NCBI GenBank assembly: GCA_026413225.1
Contig: CM048557.1
Location: 47,437,371 to 47,501,370 of the forward strand
Length of the DNA: 64,000 bases
DNA from: Otis tarda
Lineage: Eukaryota; Chordata; Aves; Otidiformes; Otididae
Direction: 5' to 3'
Under the pieces are notes generated by a model. The model had not been told where the DNA came from. It ran no database searches and worked only from the letters and a program-made list of their open reading frames with translations. This document shows positions 49,706-60,873 of this stretch, piece by piece; within the stretch, counting starts at the first letter, position 1, and every line of letters starts with the position of its first letter. A program made the translations under genes and the position numbers.

Positions 49706-52700
49706 GATGGGAGAATCTGATATTATTGGCCTGTGGCCAAGCAGGACTGTAGCAGTTTCTGCTAAGGAGTAATCAGTAGCCAGGGCTTAGCCTGCTGGGT
49801 GCTCTGAGATGCCCTGCTTTGAGATGCAAAAATTAGCAGAGCCACAGTTGGCTAAGTGAGTAAAAAGCATTTGTAGTACGGCTGAGGCAAAGCCACAGCA
49901 GGCTGGGAAGAATTAGCTATTATCTAGTATTGTTTTTTCCCCTGAAAATGCAGGGGCAGGTTTTTCGCACGTGAGGAACTTGAATTTATGCACCGAGGTA
50001 AGAAGCTTGATTCACCTGCAGTAACCAGGAGGAACTGGACTTCCCACCAATGCTAAAAAGGATTTATGTGCTCAATGCCTTTCATAACAGATCTGCTGAG
50101 GTCCTTAACTTGAACTGAGTTGAATACTGACCTCAGAAAACAGACTGAGGATATCTAAGTTACGTTAATCCAGCCTCTGACACCCTGGTGTTTTATACAC
50201 CCCTAAGTATCCTTACGGATAAATAAGACTAAAGAATTTGATTTGTCCCAAAGTGCTTGAATGTCTTTTTCAAGCATTTCACAGAATCTGCTAAAGAGCC
50301 AGGCTTAATACTATGGTACTGTCCTGGGCCTGTCTTTCTTTGCAAGATTAGTTTTCCCAACCTGTGTGGTCTTTTGATGGCCCGAGTGCAGGGCTGCTCA
50401 GCATCAAGCTTTGTTGTGTGTTTTCCCCCTGCTTGAGCTGGTAAAGGAAAATTTCAATAGAGTCAATTATTAATATTTTTTAGTTAACTCTTTGGTTGTT
50501 TCACGTGCTTAATGTCTGAGAACCGTCCAGTTTACAAATTAAATTAGCAGCAAAACTTTGCAATGGCTTTGCAGGGGTCAAAGGAGGGATCGCGGTGAAG
50601 CTGGGCCTGCGAGCCTCCCAGCAGTCGGGTGAGCAGAGTTCCAGCTGGAGACACTCTGTCCGTGGAGCTGACCCATGGGACAGGAAAGGCTTTTATTTTA
50701 AAAGCTTCTCCTGCTGTGATCCCTATAGTTGTCCTGAACTCTCTTTATTTTAAAATCTAATTTATTTTGGCCAGCTACACTATTGTGTAGTAGTGTGTGT
50801 AAGTGCTCTGTATTGAACTTTGGTGCCTCTGATCACTGTGAACTGTACCTTGTACCACTGGGATACCTCAGAGTCATTGGAAACAATGTGGAAGAAGATG
50901 CTGCTCATCATGAAGATAAAAATGTTTGGAAATGTAGTAACTGAGTAATTTTCTGGTCATAATAAAACCTGGCATATTCCTACCGTATCCATTAAACAAA
51001 CTTTTTAGTTTTGGCATAAAAATAAGGACAGCTATTGGAGAAAAGATTGAAAGGTTCCAAATGCCTGTTATCAAAGGTAATACTGTACATTTTGTATTTT
51101 TAACAAACTTCTTTAATGTTCTTATGTTAACTCTACACTTCACTGATGTCTCAATTATGATGGACATGACAGCTTCCTCAGTGATTTTGAGGAGTGGCTG
51201 GGCATACAAGTCTCTTCTTTCTACAGATAAGCAGAGTAAACATAAACATATGCTATTACTCTGTATAGACAAAAAAAAACCACATATGAAAACAAGCACA
51301 GACACCACAGACCTGGCCCCAGTTTACCTATTTGGGCAATACTTGTGTCCTTCTGAAAAAGATTAGAGTTAGTACCTTTAGAAAGCATATGGAACAGAGG
51401 GGGCCTTCCAGTGTATTTATTGTGACTGTGCCAGTACTGCCAGCTATGTTCCCAAAACAGGATGTATGTTGTGGAAGGTGACAGGAGACAAAGTACGGTG
51501 CAGGTGTGTACATTAGGTTTCTGAGTGTCTGTTCAGACAATTTGATCTGGCGTAACAGAATAAATAGAGAGCTCTATACTATCATTTTTATTGGTGATGC
51601 TTTTCAGAACATACTTTAAAAAATATTGCAAGGTGTCAAATGTCAGTGAACTGGTGAGCTCCTCACTGCCTCAGATGGAGCTGCTCTGACCTTCGAAACC
51701 TGAACCAAGGCAGTAGATTTATGACAGTAAATTGCATGACCTCTCATCCTGATAGAATCACGCTGCTCTTAAATCTGGTCTAGCCACTGAGGAGAGAGCT
51801 GCACAGCTCTTCCAAATCTGTTGTACAGAGAGAATTCATCTGCAAAATACTAGATTAGAGAGTAAGGAAGCAGCTTGCTCTCATGAGCTGACAAAAAAGC
51901 AGCAGTGAGATGATTCCTGGTCCTGTGCTGTTTCAGTTGCTGTCTCTTGACCTTGACTCTCTGACACTGAGTGAGTGGGATAACTTGCCTATTCAACCTA
52001 AGGGTGCAAAACTGAACAAAAGCAGTAGAAAACCAGCTGCTTTTAAGTACAGGACTCCAGGGTGAGCGTGGGACTGATTTAGTATATTGCTGAGGGGCTC
52101 TTAACTCCAACTGACTTCACAAATCTTTGATAGCTTGTGTAAATTCACAGATCATGGACAAATGCACTCTGTGCTCTGGGTATGCTTTGTTTGAAGAGGA
52201 CTGCTTAACCTCAGCATCTTTTTTAAAGGCAGCGGAGAAAGAGGTCTTTTCTAAGAGGCCCTTTTTAAGGGGTTCTTTTTGAAGGTATCTTGTGGCAATG
52301 TCGTACTGTAATGCAAGGCAGTGTGTTTATTTCCATGCTCTGCCAGCCCCTGATGCTGGTGCCTCCTGTTTTCCTTCCCACTGCACAGCTGTGTCTTTGT
52401 GTACAATTTCTGAAATGGCTTTTTATGACATCTGTGTTTTAGCTCCCTTGGAACCCATCACTTGCAGTCCTAGCTCACTGTGCGCTCTCTCCCTCCCCCT
52501 GCAGAATCAGTGCTATAAATGTAACTTGCTTAAATCGCCATTTAGTCACCATTACAAAGGCCAATACCTGCTAATGGAGACAAATTACTTGTTCTCTTTT
52601 ATGAAGCCCCTTTGCCCCAAGAAGAGCTATGAGGATAGCAGCCTCAGTAGAAGTCACCTGTGTTCCCTCACAATATAGACACAAAAGCTGCTTTAAGCAG

Positions 52701-55129
52701 TGCTGTGTGTTGGCGTGTGTTTTCTGGAGGCGTACAAAGACCCTAGACATATGCCTAGTGCCACTACCCTGGGCACTGCAGCACGTACTGTGATGCCTGT
52801 ACCATTCCCCGGTGCAGGCTGCAGTTAATGGAAAATTACTAGCTGGTAATTACTGGAAAAGTCTGACTGCTTGAAGATGATTGGCATATGTATTTAAGAA
52901 ATGCACTTTGCTAAAACTTGTAGGATACCTTATCATTTTTAAAAGCAGAAGACAGAAATGTGCTTATAATAACAACTCCGAAGTAGCCAGTACTGCAGCT
53001 ATGAGGGCATTTTCTTTCCTCAGCTTGTCTTAGAGGACAAGGAGGGAAGAGGAAACCTCACATGAAACCAGAGGTGGTTTCTGCAAGCACTGCTGGCTGA
53101 ATTTCACAGTGACCATGCTGGCTTTTAGATTAGAGAAGTTCTGATGTCTGGTTTCAGGATAAGGTGGGTGCCTACAATCCCCTCCCACTGCAACCCTAAG
53201 AGATGTTTACTGAGTTTAGTGTAGAAGGAAGGCAGCAACATTGCAGACTTGTGTTTTAAATGCTGGAAGTGAATATTGCTGTAGTATAATATTTGGGCCA
53301 CAGACTCACAAAATAGTAGGGCTGTCTCTTTTATTGTCATTATTCAAATTTGTTTTTTTCATCACATCTTTGACGAACCAGTCTCACTGCTGGATTCCCT
53401 GTGTTTCCTTATGTACAGCCTCCAAGTGTAAAATAAAACATACTTCTGCCTTGGTTGAGGCCTAAATGAGAGAGACTTCTGACAAAGAGCTACAATAATT
53501 AACTGATTACTTGAACTTGAAAATTCTTAAAATAAAGGTCATGGCCAGTTTTTGTTCAGCAAAACGGATAATTTCTAACCAGTTTACAATAATGTTGTTA
53601 ATACTCAAAAGATAGAGCTGACTGTTACCCACCTCTGCAAGGCTGTCCTGCCCCTCTCGACACAGGCCCTCAATTACACTTGAAAGTGGCGTAAGTTTGC
53701 AAGGAGAGAGAGAAAGACTTTCTCCCTGAGTGCAGTGCCCAGCAGCTCTCCTGTACCTATTCTGGTAAGGGTAACTTACTTTGATTGCTAGGTACCAGCA
53801 GGTTTTTGAGCTAGGCAGATGATGGGAAAATTAGAAATGGTAGGTTATCACAAATACAGCTGACTCATTTTAGGGACAGAGGTTTTCCTCAGGGCAAATA
53901 TTGCTGAACTCTAGAGAAAGAAAAGAATGTGTGACTGTCATGGATCCCAAGTATTGGACGTGTGGAGAATAATTCAGTTTTTCTGATTTATGAAGCTTAC
54001 CTTTCTCCTAACTGGCCTGTGAAATACAGGGAGCATGGAAAACTCATACATGTCTTCTGAAGTGTGAGATGTAAAATATTACATTTTTATGAATATGATC
54101 TTTAATTTTGCTCAGGAAAACCTTGTTCTAAAGTGCCTGGATGCTATGGTGCAAGACCTATGAAGTAATTGGGGTATTGTGAACTGCCACCAAAGAATCT
54201 GTGTGAAATGGTAGCCTTACTGGTGAATGGAAGACAGCATTTTTCACGATCGCCTAACATTTTGGCTCAGACTGAAAGACTCAATATAAAGATTGTGGGA
54301 GTAGGCAAACTTCCTCTGATTCAAACAGAATAATATACTTTAGTAATCTGACGCAATGGGATTTTCTTGTGAAGATTGAGCTTTACTGCAGAGCAGTCAT
54401 TCATTTTAAAATTTAAGTCTTGTATTCAAATTTACAATATAAAATCCATGGAAGCAATGTGAAGTGTAGTGTATTCTATTCTCTGAAGTGATTTAGAGAA
54501 GTAAACTAAACTTTTCTTTCAATAAGCAAAGAAATCCTCTCTCAGATGAAGAAATGGATTTGCTGTGCTTTTTCTTACCATTGCAATGAAGCAACGTAGA
54601 CCATACTACTAGCTTATCCCAGTACTGGTCTCCTACTTGCACAGGGAGGAAGACAGTTGCATAATCTGGGCAGAGTTGAATGATTATATCACTAACCTGA
54701 GATTTGAGTGACTCAAATAACTTTTCTTTTTCACTATAGACATTCTTTGTGGGGTGGCAATTTTCTTTGTCTGTGATGTGCTTCAGTTTCATGTTTGTAA
54801 AATGGACTTGATATTTCTGTGCCGCAGAGGAATGTTCCAAGATGAGTCCGTGTATTATACATCTGGGACAGTTTGAGCACCTATGACTTCTATGGAAGAG
54901 TCTGAGAATATAGATCAAACTTTGTTGCTTGTCTTCTTCAGTCTCTGAATAAAGAACTGTCACCTTGTGCCAGTTTTTATCCATTTGTGTTCTTATCCTT
55001 CACTGATTTCAGCTAGATGGATTTGCAGTTTTACCTTTTGCACTTGAGATTTTTGTTTTGGCAAGCATCTCTGTTCTGACAATTTCTTTCTGATATTTGT
55101 CCAAGAAAGAATGACACAAACAAATTAAA

Positions 55130-55151
55130 TTTTTTTTTTTTTTTTTTTTTT
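55130..55151. repeat. Poly-T tract
   Basis: An uninterrupted run of 22 T. Confidence 0.9.
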
Positions 55152-56100
55152 GGCTATAGGGAACCCCAGCCACAGATGAGCTCAAGAGCTGTTATCTTTC
55201 AACCTACCAGAGCAGAGCTCTGATTTCTATTCTTCTCCAGGTTAAACCAATATCACTTTCTGTGACAGAGATGAGAATTTAGAGGGTCAGCAAAAGCCGA
55301 AGTCATGTATGTGAGCGCTGGACTGATCTCAGTGTTTTGCATCTCCCACAGATGAGGGCCGACCAGCCCGGCTGTATTGTGCCACTTCCTGATCTAAATG
55401 AGCCAGGCAGTCTCCTCCCCTGAAATGCATGATCCAGCCTGGGCCACTTCCACAGCACACATCTACATCTTCTCTTTAAAAAGTAATATTTGGGTCCTTG
55501 CCAAAAGGAACAATGTGGGGGAGTTTTTTTGTTTTTTATTGAGTTTTTTTACTCCTAGTAGTACTAGGTTCTCTGATCATTGCCTTATTCCTTCCTTTTC
55601 CTCTTACCTTCAATTTTTCTCCCTTTTTAACTGAGGTCAAATGCATACGTGTAGGTGACACCAATAATTTCATACAGTGTGTCCCATTCCTCTGTTCTGG
55701 CTTAACCCCCTTGTGACATTCTGCTGTTCGGCTGATGACAAATGGGGCTTGGAGTGAGATGGAAGTGAACTCAGGAGGGAGTTTATGGGACTGCAGGGGA
55801 CCATGTATTAATGTAAATGTTTAAGGTAAAATGCATTAAGGGCTGCGTGCTGACGAGACATTTCATTTGCATCCTGCCTGTGGGATTATTTCTGGCTCAT
55901 GCCTAAGGGCAGCAGAGTTCCAGGGCAGACAAATGTGCTTTTTCTTCATCTTTTTGCTACTGCAGGTTTTATGTTATGGTTGAGAGGCCAGACCCTGAAA
56001 TGTGAGGTGTGCTGCTTAGATTCAAAATGTGGGCTTGGTTTTAAAAATTAACAGGGCCTCTTCTTCCCTCAAAGAACTCATAGATTCTATTACACTGGGG

Positions 56101-56122
56101 TTTTTTTTTTTTTTTTTTTTTT
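56101..56122. repeat. Poly-T tract
   Basis: An uninterrupted run of 22 T preceded by GGGG. Confidence 0.9.
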
Positions 56123-58292
56123 AAAGAGAATTTAAGTATCACTATTTTTGGAAGCAGGAGGGACTTCTCCATTCTTTGCTATTCAGAATTTAGATGTAAC
56201 AGAGCTAGTGAGCAAGAAAGAACAGTTATTAAGGAGAAAGTGCAGTGGGTTGGTACCACTCGTCTCTTGCTTTGTGCATGTATCTCATCTGGAAATCAAT
56301 AGCATCAACAGGGAAAGCTAGGCTAGATTTTTCTAAAGTGTTCTGATAGTGTCATAAATAACTTAGGGGAAGACAGTTTAAAAAGGTCTGAAGATGTGTC
56401 ACTGCATGTCTATCAAGGGATAGTCCGTAATATTAATCCTGACAGTCTCCATTTAAGTCTGTGAAGAAATTTTAGGTATTCCCAAACCTTAAGGGGGACA
56501 TAAATCTCTAGTGTTTAAGACATGTAGTTTAAAGCATGACTCTTCTGCATTAGAAGTGGGAAGCGTTCATCACTCGGGTTTTTTTATGCTTGACTCTAAG
56601 CTGCCCTTAGAACAAAATATTGTTGGTATGGATGGGAGTCATGTTACATGGTATTTCTATGTTGGTGTTCCTTAGGAACATGAACTCTGAGAGCAGACGG
56701 GGCCGAGAATCAGAGTGTGGGACATTAATCTCAACCATAGTGACTTTACTAACTTCAAATTTATAGGCTAAAACACAGACGAGATCATAGTTACTAATAC
56801 ACTGTCTGATTATATAAATATGCAATTTAGATCTGATAAGTCTGGACTGGAACCAAAATTTTTCTCATTAGCATCACGCAGGTAAGTTACTCATACAGTA
56901 AGCAATGTAGATGTTCTATCTGGGGCCACCTGAAGTAGGCACAGCTTAAAGACATTGAAGAGGATGGTGTCTGAATCATCTAAACATAGCACAGACTGGA
57001 ACTTACTCTTTTCTTCCATTAGCTTGGATATGCAACTCTGAATATGGCTAGATAGCTTGGATGTGGCCAGCACTGATACCAGCAGAGGGGAATTCTTGTC
57101 TGTATTCCAGTCATAGGAGTGGAGAGCAAAGATTCTCATGTAATTCTTTTTTCCTGCCTTGGCAGTTTAAGTCTCTGTGAATAACAAGAATGACATTGGC
57201 AATGAAGGTTGATGAAGAACTTTGTGCTAAGGTCTTGTTAGCTTAGCATACTTATTCTGTACTAATTCCTTGTGTGGGCACCCTGCACCGAACATGCCTT
57301 TGTGTGGGTTAAAAGTGGATTAAGCTTAACTGCCAAAAAGAATTAAAGGTATAGAATAAGGGAATTACGGACAGAATGCTGTTAAGTCACATTCTTATTT
57401 GTTCTGAAGTAATTTCCCTGTGTTGGCAAGCACTAATAAAAAGCTTTGTGTCTTCTCATGGTGAGAGGGAGAAAATCCAGTTTGGATTGAGCATGTCCTT
57501 CTTTTCTCCTTCTCTTTTAACTCCACTTTGCCCTCTGTGCCGAGCTGGAGAATTGCACGTTTAGTTCTCATTCCCTAGCTGAAGAAGATTGATGTGCAAT
57601 TAAGATCTCTAAGGAGATGTATTAAACCCTGCAAAGACTCCAAGTTCAGCCATGAATCTTCTTGTTATTTTGTTTTTCCTCTCCTTTCTGTCTTGTGTAT
57701 TACTATCTCCTCATCTTGAGGACCTTGGTGACCCTGGCTCAAACTTCAGTGAAAGGTGGGAGCTGAAGGTATTGTGAAAACTAACTGGTCACTGAAATCT
57801 GCCTCCAGTCATAAAGCTCTTTGAAACTGGCTTGGTGTCATGCCTTTTACCTCAGTCTTTTCTCCTTTCTCATGCTGTGTTAGGTTAACATTTGATGAGT
57901 CACAGTTGCTGTGATGTGACTGGATTCAAATGTTATCATAAAACTTCAGATTATTTATTTTTTAATATTGAAAGAACTTCTGAAGTTTTGGAAATCCTGT
58001 TCCATGGCAGTTTCTGCCAGAAGACTACTAAGAGAAGGTGGAGAGTTTTGTAACTTTTGGCTGATGACGAAATAGATGAATTGTTAGAAAATCTCGAGAC
58101 ACCTGTCATTGTGAGATACCCACATTTATTTTCTGGACCCAGGTATTTGGTATGTGTGTATTCCAAGTTAATTCATCTAGCTTCTTACTGATCTGCTTTA
58201 CTAATACTGTAACAGAGCTGCTCTCTCCCAAAATGAAGTTACTTCCTTTCCTTACTTGTATCTTGTTTCTTCTGGTTTTTCTTTTTCTTTTC

Positions 58293-58312
58293 TTTTTTTT
58301 TTTTTTTTTTTT
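58293..58312. repeat. Poly-T tract
   Basis: A run of 20 T within a longer T/C-rich stretch. Confidence 0.9.
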
Positions 58313-58992
58313 CTTCTTCAAGCATCCTTCTGCTTAGTTTGATTTAAACCTTCATTGTGACTTTAGGTACAGACAAGATTGTGTATAACTGTGTGCACTA
58401 TGATTTCAAACAGATCTTTTCACATAAGATATTTCATCATCTGTGTAGGAGTTACTACTAATCTAAAATGTTAAGCTCATTGCTCCATTTCTTGCCATAT
58501 ACATGATACTGTTGTTCTTTTGATGGAAAAAGTTGTTTCTTGCTATTGATCAGACTCATGATCCATACAGCCATACTAATCTGGACAGTGAATCATGTCT
58601 GATTTCTCATCATACACTTGGCTTTTGTGAATACATTTTTTTTTTCATTAGAGGAGATTGTTTTGCCTGGAAATGCACAATTTTTCAGAATTGTTATGCT
58701 TAATCTGTAATGTAGCTATTGAATCTCTGATATCATTATTTCCTTTCACTGTGCTTACCAAATTCTGAGACCTCTGATTGTGTATTGGGTTTGCAACCAT
58801 TTTGTCCCTGTCTTGTATTACAAATTTGATTCTAATATAGTTGACTGAAATTGAAATCTTTCATCTCAAACGTGTGGATTTGGAAATCAGGCCTTATTTG
58901 ATGGGAGACTAACTGAAAAATACCACACATTTTAGAATCATAGAATAGTTTGGGTTGGAAGGGACCTTTAAATGCCATCTAGTCCAACTCCT

Positions 58993-60370
58993 CTGCAAGG
59001 GACAGGGACATCTCCAACCAGATCAGGTTTCTCAGAGCCCTGTCCAACCTGGCCTTGAATGTTTCCAGGGATGGGGCATCCACCACCTCTCTGGGCAACC
59101 TATTCCAATGTTCTACAACCCTCATTGTAAAAAATTTTTTCCTTATGTCTATTCTAAGTCTGCCTCCTTCTATTTTAAAACCATTAATCCTTGTGCTATC
59201 AGAACAGGTCCTGCTAAAGAGTTTTTCCCCATCTTTCTTGCAGGCCCTCTTGAGGTACTGGAAGGCTGCTATAAAGTCTCCCTGGAGCCTCCTCTTCTCC
59301 AGCATGAACAGCCACAACTCTCTCAGCTTGTCCTCATAGGAGAGGTGCTCCAGCCCTCTGATCATCTTTGTGGCCCTCCTCTGGACCCTTTCCAACTGGT
59401 CCATGTCCTTCTTATGTTGGGGGCTCCAGAACTAGACACAGTACTCCAGGTGGGGTCTCACAAGGGCAGAGTAGAGGGGGAGAATCACCTCTCTGGACCT
59501 GCTGGCCATGGTTCTTGTGATGCAGCCCAGGATGCAGTTGGCCTTCTGGGCTGCAAGCGCACATTGCCAACTAATGTTGAGCTTCTCGTCCACCAGCACT
59601 CCCAAGTCCTTCTCCTCAGGGCTGCTCTCAATCCATTCCCTACCCAGTCTGTATCTGTGCTTGGGATTTCCCTGACCCAGGTGCAGCACCTTGCACTTGG
59701 CCTGGTTGGACTTCCTGAGATTTGCACGGGCCCACCTCTCCAGCCTGTCAAGGTCCCTCTGGATGGCATTCCTTTCCTTCCAGTGTGTTAACTGTACCAC
59801 ACAGCTTGGTGTCGTCGGTGAACTTGCTGATGATGCACTCGGACCCACTGTCCACGTCACTGACAAAGATATTAAACAGCGCCTGTGCCAGTACTAACCC
59901 CTGAGGAATACCACTTGTCACTGGTCTCCACTTGGCTAGTGGAGACCACTTGGCTCCACTTGGTCAAGCCATTGACCGCAACTCTTTTGAGTGCAACTGT
60001 CCAGCCAATTCTTTGTCCACTGAGTGGTCCATCCATAAAATCCATGTCTCTCCAGTTTAGAGACAAGGTTGTTGTGTAGAACAGTCATATGTTTTGCACA
60101 AGTCCAGGTAGATGACATCAGTTGGTCATCCCTTGTCCACCGATACTGTAACCCCATTGTAGAAGGCCACCAAATTGGTAAGGCACAATTTGCCTCTAGT
60201 GATGCCATGTTGGCTATCACCAACCAGTTCCTTATTTTCCATGTGCCTTAGCATAGTTTCCAGGAGGATCTGCTCCATGATCTTGCTGGGCATGGAGGTA
60301 AGACTGACTGGCCTGTATTTGTCTGGTCTGTAGTTTGTTTTTGTGTCTTGTTCCTTATTTGCTTGTCTTC
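58993..60370 (-). pseudogene. CR1 ORF2 reverse transcriptase, C-terminal two thirds, broken
   Basis: Reading leftward: the [16 protein letters not shown] block, [21 protein letters not shown] and SVDKG (60380-60126), then a damaged DVIYLD..KAFDT region, [13 protein letters not shown], and a disrupted VNG..KW region carrying a foldback insertion (59923-59947). The palm motif reads F-T-D-D (about 59811-59822), with Thr where Ala is usual and both Asp kept. The remainder ([19 protein letters not shown] to HLEYC, then [33 protein letters not shown]) is well preserved, and the tail reaches REVVDAPSLETF. Several frame changes separate the blocks, so it is not functional. Confidence 0.88.
59923..59947. 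repeat. Perfect inverted repeat inside CR1
   Basis: GGTCTCCACT (59923-59932), loop TGGCT, AGTGGAGACC (59938-59947): ten perfect base pairs. The equivalent part of the sense CR1 at 35128-35150 lacks it, so it arose in this copy or its source. Confidence 0.85.
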
Positions 60371-60375
60371 TGAGG

Positions 60376-60824
60376 TACATTAATCTTCTATACTGTAAAG
60401 TTTAGCACAGTAGAGCAGATCAAAAGCGGATAAAAAGCAAAAATATCAGTAGGTTGTATTCCATTTGTTTATAGAGTAAACTCATGATAGGAAAGACTGT
60501 TGAATTTTACCTCTACTTTTATAAAAATCCATGAGAAATTTCCCTTAACAGAAGGCAGAAGCCTAGCCTTGATTACTTGTGGTCCAGAAGAACTGCCTAG
60601 TATATTTAGCTAGACCAGAGCATTAGTTTGTGTTCTGAACAACTCAGAATACAGGTAATTATTAAGTTCTCCCTACAATTTCAATTGCATTGAATATGCT
60701 TCAGTTCCTTGCCAGAGTTGTTGTCTTCAGTGCTGCTTTTTGTCTTGCCTGTTGATAAAGTGACTTATCTCTGTACAATTCCTGCATTAGTGTCCTCTAC
60801 AGTCGGAGTCTCTATAGCTGTAAG
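60376..60824 (+). other. NRXN3: Unique intron between CR1 fragments
   Basis: AT-rich sequence with no feature that I can support. Confidence 0.6.
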
Positions 60825-60873
60825 ATCATAGAATCATAGAATAGTTTGGGTTGGAAGGGACCTTTAAAGGTCA
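60825..60873 (-). mobile_element. CR1 3' tip, antisense, 49 bp
   Basis: ATCATAGAATCATAGAATAG followed by tttgggttggaagggacctt and taaaggtca is the complement of the last ~50 bases of CR1. The match then stops, so nearly the whole element was lost by 5' truncation. Confidence 0.88.

Larger units (their letters stand above)
41119..58933 (+). other. NRXN3: Unique neurexin intron, large middle part
   Basis: Non-coding, AT-rich intron with no exon, RNA gene or clear transposon. Simple repeats are a T run plus TG repeat at 41898-41924, an alternating purine-pyrimidine stretch at 42426-42460, an abutting T14/A11 at 47508-47532, an A-rich tract at 49634-49705, and T runs at 55130, 56101 and 58293. 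The longest open frame in unique sequence is a 163-codon frame on - at 54493-54984; it has no domain I know and is within chance. A short GC-richer patch near 48120-48180 is not a CpG island by eye. Confidence 0.65.
58934..60375 (-). mobile_element. CR1 LINE, antisense, 5'-truncated
   Basis: About 1.4 kb of the 3' end of a CR1 on the - strand. On the + strand it opens with AGAATCATAGAATAG (complement of the terminal repeat). Its 5' limit, at the right, falls just before the NYRPVSLTS block of the reverse transcriptase. The sequence is closely related to the CR1 at 34 kb over the shared part. Its left end matches the short pieces at 40955 and 60825. The right boundary is approximate. Confidence 0.93.

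Noticed and set aside
50455..50585. AT-rich segment with several homeobox-like ATTA/TAAT cores and GTTAAC, considered as a conserved enhancer
   Set aside because: Such cores are common in AT-rich DNA, and conservation cannot be judged from one sequence.
50874..51308. 144-codon antisense frame
   Set aside because: No recognisable family, no promoter or splice context; treated as chance.
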